Of a stretch of 9,918 bases of DNA, positions 6,237 through 9,918 are shown in pieces. Both the position numbers and the translations under genes were made by a program. The stretch is from contig DMZT01000347.1 in the NCBI GenBank assembly GCA_003484865.1, positions 1 through 9,918 of the forward strand, given 5' to 3'. This DNA is from Stenotrophomonas sp. (GTDB lineage Bacteria; Pseudomonadota; Gammaproteobacteria; Xanthomonadales; Xanthomonadaceae). The notes under the pieces are model-generated. The model had not been told where the DNA came from. It did no database searches and saw nothing but the letters and a program-made list of their open reading frames with translations. Numbering within the stretch: the first letter of the stretch is position 1; the number at the start of each line of letters is the position of its first letter.

Positions 6237-7298
6237 TTACAACGTGGACCCGCCGGCGTCGGATTCCAAGACGGGCTGCAGGTTCTGTTCATCGGCCACC
6301 GGGCGAACCGCGGGCAGGCTGGTCACCAGCAGCGTGGTGCCGGGCACCAGCACGCTGTAAAGCTGTTCGGCGAATTCCGGCGGCAGCGCCATCGGCAGGC
6401 TCGGCGTGGCGAGCAGGTCCGGGGTGGCATTGGCGGCGGTCTGGCCCAGCAGTGGGTAGGCGGTCCAGCGGTGCAGCGGGCGGTGCGGGTCCAGCGGGCT
6501 GGGGTTGTCCTGGTAGCCCTGGCCCATCACGAACAACGTGGTGCCCTCGAACGCCGGCAAGGCCTTGGCCTCCAACCGCGACTCGCCGATCAGCACGCCA
6601 TCGCGCAGCACATACAGGCGTTGATCATGCAGGCTGACCAGAATGCCGACCTGGCCGGCCGGGGCCGCCGCATCGTTCCAGTAATGCGCCGGCGCGTCGG
6701 TGCTCTCGACCAGCGGTTTGCCGGTGCTGCTGACCGGCGCCAGCACGGCCGGATAGGCCAGCGTCATCGGCGCGCTCTTGGCATCGGCCACCACCACGGT
6801 ATCGCCACGGTGGGTTTCGCCGAACAGCTTCTGCGCGAACGCCTGTGGCAGCCGCACGCAGCCGTGCGAGGCCGGGTGACCGGGCAGGCTGCCGCCGTGC
6901 AGCGCGATACCGTCCCAGGTCAGGCGCTGCATGTAGGGCATCGGCGCGCTGTTGTAGAGGTTGGACTTGTGGTCCTTGTCCTTCTGCAGGATCGTGAACA
7001 CGCCGGTGGGGGTCTCATGCCCGGTCTTGCCCGAGCTGATCGTGCTCATGCCGATCGCGATGCCGTTGCGGTACACGTAGGCGCGCTGCTCATCGAGGCT
7101 GACCACCAGCACGATCGGGCCGGACGGGGAGATCTCCGGATGCCAGAGAAACTCGCCGGGCTTGAGATCGGTGGGACCGCGCGGGGCCTCGGTCGTCTTG
7201 CTGGCCGTCGGCGCACTGTTGGCGGCCGTGGCGGAAAGCATCCCGGTCGCCAGCAGCGTCCCGAGGGCCAGACTCAACAGCGTGCTGCGTACTGCCAT
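6237..7298 (-). CDS. L,D-transpeptidase (YkuD domain) with a degenerate second YkuD-like half
   Basis: A protein of 353 aa from the ATG at 7298. In-frame ATGs at 7307, 7349 and 7517 are disfavoured because 7298 has a GGA eight bases upstream and begins a clean signal peptide (1-26, cleavage near ATA). The YkuD domain (about 60-172) has strand VLVVSLDEQRAYVYRNG, the GKTGHETPTGVF loop, LHGG (133-136) and SHGCVRL (144-150), with C147 the nucleophile and H134 and H145 in the site. It should form or remodel 3-3 cross-links, or attach proteins, in periplasmic peptidoglycan. Residues 215-330 repeat the domain's opening (GILVSLHDQRLYVLRDG) and closing (PPEFAEQLYSVLVPGTTLLV) elements but lack the HGG and SHGC motifs. 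It lies upstream of the YkuD_2 gene by 27 nt. The catalytic call is firm; the role of the second half is unknown. Confidence 0.88.
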   Translation of the reverse strand: MAVRSTLLSLALGTLLATGMLSATAANSAPTASKTTEAPRGPTDLKPGEFLWHPEISPSGPIVLVVSLDEQRAYVYRNGIAIGMSTISSGKTGHETPTGVFTILQKDKDHKSNLYNSAPMPYMQRLTWDGIALHGGSLPGHPASHGCVRLPQAFAQKLFGETHRGDTVVVADAKSAPMTLAYPAVLAPVSSTGKPLVESTDAPAHYWNDAAAPAGQVGILVSLHDQRLYVLRDGVLIGESRLEAKALPAFEGTTLFVMGQGYQDNPSPLDPHRPLHRWTAYPLLGQTAANATPDLLATPSLPMALPPEFAEQLYSVLVPGTTLLVTSLPAVRPVADEQNLQPVLESDAGGSTL

Positions 7299-7705
7299 GT
7301 CGTGCATCCATTCGAAGAGATGCCGCCACGCTACACGAAGTGCCTGCATGCGTTCGCGAAAACACGCGCAGCCCTGCTGCCGGTTTTCGTGCGCCCCAAA
7401 AAGTAATTGCCCGGCCACACATCCTGTGCAGACCGGGCAATCGATACATCCTTGTCGGCATCCCGCCTTCCCCCTGTGCATCCTGCCCAGTCTGGGTGCC
7501 GGCCATGCATCCTGCACTCGGCCGTATATGCTTCCGCCATCTCAACCCTTCCCGGGGTCTGGATGCCACCGTCCTGGTGGGTCCGCGCCAATCCTTCCGC
7601 GCCGCCTCCCTGCGTGCTGCCTCCCTGCAGCTGTCGGTGCCGCCGCGGCATCCTGCCGTGGCGACCAGTGACCGGCGTCCTGCCTGTCCCGACCTGTCCT
7701 GTTGT
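7299..7705. other. Non-coding stretch between the ComEA-like and L,D-transpeptidase genes
   Basis: About 400 bp with no convincing gene on either strand. Open frames exist, but they lack the strong G/C third-position bias of the neighbours and resemble no family. The stretch holds the minus-strand hairpin/T-run at 7398-7441, a cluster of CATCC(T/C) words (7420, 7447, 7459, 7479, 7508) and a 10-bp direct repeat GCCTCCCTGC (7604-7613 and 7619-7628). It must also contain the leader and probably the promoter of the minus-strand L,D-transpeptidase gene, but no convincing -35/-10 pair was found. Confidence 0.5.
7398..7441 (-). terminator. Terminator-like hairpin on the minus strand
   Basis: ATTGCCCGG (7406-7414) and CCGGGCAAT (7433-7441) are perfect 9-bp inverted repeats. 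On the minus strand the 18-nt loop has an inner CACA/TGTG stem, and the hairpin is followed by TACTTTTT (7405-7398). It may end transcription from the ComEA-like gene, whose stop is about 265 bp upstream in that direction, or act as an attenuator in the L,D-transpeptidase leader. Confidence 0.5.
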
Positions 7706-8035
7706 TCAGCGCCTTGGTACGGAGGCCGGCGCTGCCCTCCTGGGCGGTGCCTCGGCCGGCGCCTGCCTGGCCCCGGTCGTCATCCGTTGTCGATTCCGTT
7801 CGACGGTAGCTGTCCCTATCCCCTTCACCCGCGCCAGATCCTCGACGTGTTCAAAGGGTCCGTGTTGTCGCCGGTACGCGACGATCGCTTCGGCCCTCAT
7901 CGGCCCCACGTTCGCCAGTCCCTGCCGCAGCGTCGACGCGTCCGCCGTATTGATGTTGATCCGATCGGCCGCGAAGGCCATTCCGCTCAACAGCAGTCCC
8001 AGCACCAGCGCCCTGCACGAAAACCAAGGTCCCAC
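7706..8035 (-). CDS. comEA: ComEA-like helix-hairpin-helix DNA-binding protein, exported
   Basis: A small protein of 109 aa. The GTG at 8035 is chosen because AGGAG lies 7 nt upstream and it opens directly into a signal peptide (residues 1-22, cleavage after AFA). The frame runs on to an ATG at 8140, but that extension is polar and would bury the signal peptide. Mature residues 25-85 form the two-hairpin ComEA domain: ININTADASTL (26-36), LANVGPMRAEAIVAYRRQHGPF (40-61, in parts) and DLARVKGIGTATVERNR (66-82). The tail (86-109) is Pro/Ala/Arg-rich and basic. Gram-negative ComEA proteins are periplasmic and bind incoming double-stranded DNA during natural transformation. No other competence gene is in the window. 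Orphan ComEA-like proteins are common, so a competence role is likely but not shown. Confidence 0.85.
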   Translation of the reverse strand: MGPWFSCRALVLGLLLSGMAFAADRININTADASTLRQGLANVGPMRAEAIVAYRRQHGPFEHVEDLARVKGIGTATVERNRQRMTTGARQAPAEAPPRRAAPASVPRR

Positions 8036-8042
8036 CGTGTAA

Positions 8043-8047
8043 CTCCT
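8043..8047 (-). promoter_or_regulatory. Shine-Dalgarno that sets the ComEA-like GTG start
   Basis: CTCCT on the + strand reads AGGAG on the minus strand, 7 nt before the GTG at 8035. It is the best ribosome site on this part of the minus strand and decides against the longer frame from 8140. Confidence 0.75.
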
Positions 8048-8166
8048 TGTGGCTCGGAACCGGCCCCTGCCGGCAATCCTGTCGAAGGTTCCAGCGTCCC
8101 TCGCCACATACACACAGCCTATCGTCCACGGCACCTTCACACAGCAGGCCTAACACCCGACGTGGT

Positions 8167-8182
8167 GTAGGGAAATACCTAC
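8167..8182. promoter_or_regulatory. 16-bp palindrome GTAGG-N6-CCTAC in the divergent region
   Basis: GTAGG (8167-8171) and CCTAC (8178-8182) are perfect inverted half-sites around GAAATA. The element lies between the divergent ComEA-like and M20 peptidase genes, where the -35 of the candidate M20 promoter would fall. The size and symmetry suit a dimeric regulator. The regulator is not identified. Confidence 0.4.
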
Positions 8183-8195
8183 CCCAGCGCAGGCG

Positions 8196-8201
8196 TAGAA
8201 T
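8196..8201 (+). promoter_or_regulatory. Candidate -10 element for the M20 peptidase gene
   Basis: TAGAAT (8196-8201) matches TATAAT at 5 of 6 positions, 33 bp before the ATG. No good -35 is seen at 16-18 bp spacing; that place is taken by the palindrome, so an activator might substitute. Confidence 0.4.
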
Positions 8202-8234
8202 GGCGGGACTTGTCAAAAGCACTCCGGAGTTCAG

Positions 8235-9728
8235 ATGGACAGCGCCAAGCTCGGCCAATTCGTCAGTGAAAAGTGGGACAACGAGATCGTCCCGCAATTG
8301 GTCGATTACATCCGTATCCCCAACAAATCGCCGATGTTCGACGCCGATTGGGTCGCCAACGGCTACATGGAACAGGCCGTCACCCTGATGGAAACCTGGG
8401 CCCGCGCCCAGAACCTGCCGGGCCTGACCGTCGAGGTCGTGCGCCTGGAAGGCCGCACCCCGCTGCTGCTGCTGGAAATCCCGGCCTCCGGCGCCGAGAC
8501 CGGCGACGACACCATCCTGCTGTACGGCCATCTGGACAAGCAGCCGGAAATGACCGGCTGGGACGACGACCTGGGTCCGTGGATCCCGGTGCTGCGCGGC
8601 GACAAGCTGTACGGCCGCGGCGGCGCCGATGACGGCTATGCGATGTTCGGTTCGCTGGCCGCCGTGCTGGCGCTGCAGGAACAAGGCCTGCCGCACGCGC
8701 GCTGCGTGATCCTGATCGAAGCCTGCGAAGAATCCGGCAGCTACGACCTGCCCGCCTATGTCGACCACCTGGCCGACCGCATCGGCAAGCCCTCGCTGGT
8801 GGTGTGCCTGGATTCGGGCTGCGCCAACTACGACCAGCTGTGGTGCACCACCTCGCTGCGCGGCCTGACCGGCGGCAACTTCTCGGTCAAGGTGCTCAAC
8901 GAAGGCGTGCATTCCGGCGATGCCTCCGGCGTGATCCCGTCCAGCTTCCGCCTGCTGCGCCAGCTGATCTCGCGCATCGAGGACGAGAACACCGGCCGCA
9001 TCCTGATCGACGGCATGAATGTCGAAATCCCGGCCGAGCGCCAGGAACAGGCCAAGCGTGCCGCTGAAGTGGTGGACACCGCGATCTTCGAGAAATTCCC
9101 GATGGTCGATGGCCTGCGCCCGATGAACGACGACCTGGCCGAACTGGTGCTCAACCGCACCTGGCGCCCGGCGCTGTCGGTCACCGGTGTGGACGGCCTG
9201 CCGCCGCTGGCCTCGGCCGGCAACGTGCTGCGCCCGCATACCGCGGTGAAGCTGTCACTGCGCCTGCCCCCGACCGCTGACGGCAAAGCCTGCGGCGAGC
9301 TGCTCAAAGAAGCCCTGCTGCGCGATCCGCCGAACGGTGCGGAAGTGAAGCTGGACCTGGAGAAGGCCTCCAGCGGCTGGAATGCCCCGGCGATGGCGCC
9401 GTGGCTGACCCAGGCGATCGACGACGCCAGCCAGACCTTCTTCGGCAAGCCGGCGATGTACATGGGCGAAGGCGGCTCGATCCCGTTCATGGGCATGCTC
9501 GGCGAGAAGTTCCCGGGTGCGCAGTTCATGATCACCGGCGTGCTCGGCCCGCACTCCAACGCACACGGCCCGAACGAGTTCCTGCACATCCCGATGGGCA
9601 AGCGCGTGACCTCCTGCGTGTCCAAGGTGATCAGCGAGCATTACGCGGCCAGCCTGCGTGGCGAGACCAGCGGTTCGCCGGTCGCCGCCGACAGCGGCAC
9701 CCGTCACGGTGGCCACGGCTGCTGCTGA
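8235..9728 (+). CDS. M20 family metallopeptidase (CNDP/ArgE/DapE-like di-zinc dipeptidase or carboxypeptidase)
   Basis: A protein of 497 aa with no signal peptide, so cytoplasmic. GGAG at 8226-8229, 5 nt before the ATG, supports the start. The metal and catalytic residues of the M20 family are all visible: YGHLDKQPE with H99 and D101, GRGGADDG with bridging D132, EACEESGS with general base E165 and metal ligand E166, LDSG with D193, and AHGPNE with H444. The lid or dimerisation domain (about 209-320) contains HSG (226-228), as in CNDP-type dipeptidases. The length and motifs resemble cytosolic non-specific dipeptidases more than ArgE or DapE, which are nearer 375-400 aa. It probably hydrolyses dipeptides or small peptides, but the substrate cannot be told. 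The C-terminus ends HGGHGCC, an unusual Cys/His tail. The gene stands alone, divergent from the ComEA-like gene and followed by a hairpin. Confidence 0.9.
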   Translation: MDSAKLGQFVSEKWDNEIVPQLVDYIRIPNKSPMFDADWVANGYMEQAVTLMETWARAQNLPGLTVEVVRLEGRTPLLLLEIPASGAETGDDTILLYGHLDKQPEMTGWDDDLGPWIPVLRGDKLYGRGGADDGYAMFGSLAAVLALQEQGLPHARCVILIEACEESGSYDLPAYVDHLADRIGKPSLVVCLDSGCANYDQLWCTTSLRGLTGGNFSVKVLNEGVHSGDASGVIPSSFRLLRQLISRIEDENTGRILIDGMNVEIPAERQEQAKRAAEVVDTAIFEKFPMVDGLRPMNDDLAELVLNRTWRPALSVTGVDGLPPLASAGNVLRPHTAVKLSLRLPPTADGKACGELLKEALLRDPPNGAEVKLDLEKASSGWNAPAMAPWLTQAIDDASQTFFGKPAMYMGEGGSIPFMGMLGEKFPGAQFMITGVLGPHSNAHGPNEFLHIPMGKRVTSCVSKVISEHYAASLRGETSGSPVAADSGTRHGGHGCC

Positions 9729-9735
9729 CGTTGGC

Positions 9736-9766
9736 GGACGCAGCCTGGCCTTGCTAGGCTGCGTCC
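9736..9766 (+). terminator. Long hairpin after the M20 peptidase gene
   Basis: GGACGCAGCCT (9736-9746) pairs perfectly with AGGCTGCGTCC (9756-9766), and two more pairs (one G-T) can close it to a 5-nt loop. It starts 7 nt after the M20 stop. The bases that follow (ACCTCTACT) are only weakly T-rich, so termination efficiency is uncertain. A promoter-like TGCTAGGCT sits in its right arm. Confidence 0.45.
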
Positions 9767-9787
9767 ACCTCTACTGACGCATTTGGC

Positions 9788-9918
9788 ATGAACGGACTGT
9801 TTGGCAGCACCAGCTGGCTCTACATCATCCTGGTCGGCTTCGTCGTCGGTCTGCTCGGGCGCTTCTTCATGCCCGGCAACAACCGCATGGGCTGCCTGCT
9901 GACCATCGTGCTCGGCAT
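9788..9918 (+). CDS. GlsB/YeaQ/YmgE (transglycosylase-associated) family small membrane protein, 3' end outside the window
   Basis: Only the first 43 codons are present from the ATG at 9788: a hydrophobic helix (LYIILVGFVVGLLGRFFMPG, residues 11-30), a short NNRMG turn and the start of a second helix (CLLTIVLGI). The GRFFMPG motif after helix 1 followed by a glycine-containing second helix is typical of this small three-helix inner-membrane family, usually about 80-110 aa and linked to stress responses through unknown means. No Shine-Dalgarno is evident, and the start is 21 nt after the preceding hairpin. The family call is good despite truncation by the window edge; no precise function is known. 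Confidence 0.75.
   Translation, partial: MNGLFGSTSWLYIILVGFVVGLLGRFFMPGNNRMGCLLTIVLG

Noticed and set aside
5043..7406. A 787-codon open frame on the + strand
   Set aside because: It is antisense to three well-supported minus-strand genes, is full of Arg/His/Gly/Gln, and resembles no family. High GC makes such frames common.
7299..7517. A Cys-rich N-terminal extension (CRQGCIDCPVCTGC) of the L,D-transpeptidase from ATG 7517
   Set aside because: Its codons lack the G/C third-position bias of real genes here, it runs through a terminator-like hairpin, and it would bury a good signal peptide that starts at 7298.
7331..7540. A 69-codon minus-strand frame with AAGGG before its ATG at 7540
   Set aside because: The codon pattern is not gene-like, it crosses the hairpin, and no family is recognised. 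The Shine-Dalgarno alone is not enough.
7604..7628. Direct repeat GCCTCCCTGC with 15-bp period as a tandem-repeat or CRISPR-like element
   Set aside because: There are only two copies of 10 bp in GC-rich sequence, with no array structure.
8036..8140. A longer ComEA-like protein starting at ATG 8140
   Set aside because: The extension is polar, would place the signal peptide internally, and lacks a ribosome site as good as the AGGAG before GTG 8035.
7851..9239. A 462-codon minus-strand open frame
   Set aside because: It covers the M20 peptidase in antisense and shows low-complexity Gln/His/Ala composition.

Overview
The window is a stretch of bacterial chromosome with high GC and strong G/C preference at third codon positions. 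Its gene set and protein sequences look like a gammaproteobacterium of the Xanthomonadaceae, most likely Stenotrophomonas or a near relative. This assignment rests on recognised protein families and general sequence character, not on a database search. Nothing in it looks like a phage, IS element, CRISPR array, rRNA or tRNA.

Region 1 (1-4835, + strand) is a probable iron-regulated, flavin-based transmembrane electron-transfer locus. A terminator (11-48) closes an upstream gene outside the window. A sigma70-like promoter overlapped by a good Fur box (53-71) then drives a PepSY-type membrane protein, an exported DUF2271 protein and an exported DUF4198 protein. A strong intrinsic terminator (2166-2192) follows. 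After it come apbE (FAD:protein FMN transferase) and, by ATGA overlap, a membrane-anchored diflavin (CysJ-like) NADPH reductase. The inferred flow is NADPH to FAD to FMN on the cytoplasmic side, then through the histidine-rich PepSY membrane protein to periplasmic acceptors (DUF2271/DUF4198), with ferric iron or a ferric chelate as the plausible end substrate. Two oddities stand out: the DUF2271 protein carries a variant of the ApbE flavinylation motif (DGVTGPT), and ApbE has no signal peptide although the candidate acceptor is exported.

Region 2 (4814-7298, - strand) holds three genes in the same direction, listed in transcription order: a Sec-exported YkuD L,D-transpeptidase whose C-terminal half looks like a second, catalytically dead YkuD copy; a second exported L,D-transpeptidase of the YkuD_2 family; and a HutD/Ves-family cupin-like protein not linked to histidine-utilisation genes. 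The HutD gene converges on the diflavin reductase gene and overlaps its end by 22 bp.

Region 3 (7299-9918) has a non-coding stretch with a minus-strand terminator-like hairpin, then a small exported ComEA-like helix-hairpin-helix protein (- strand, GTG start set by a clear Shine-Dalgarno). A divergent intergenic region with a 16-bp palindrome follows, then a complete M20 metallopeptidase (+) with an odd HGGHGCC C-terminus. Last, after a long hairpin, is the start of a GlsB/YeaQ/YmgE-type small membrane protein cut by the window edge.
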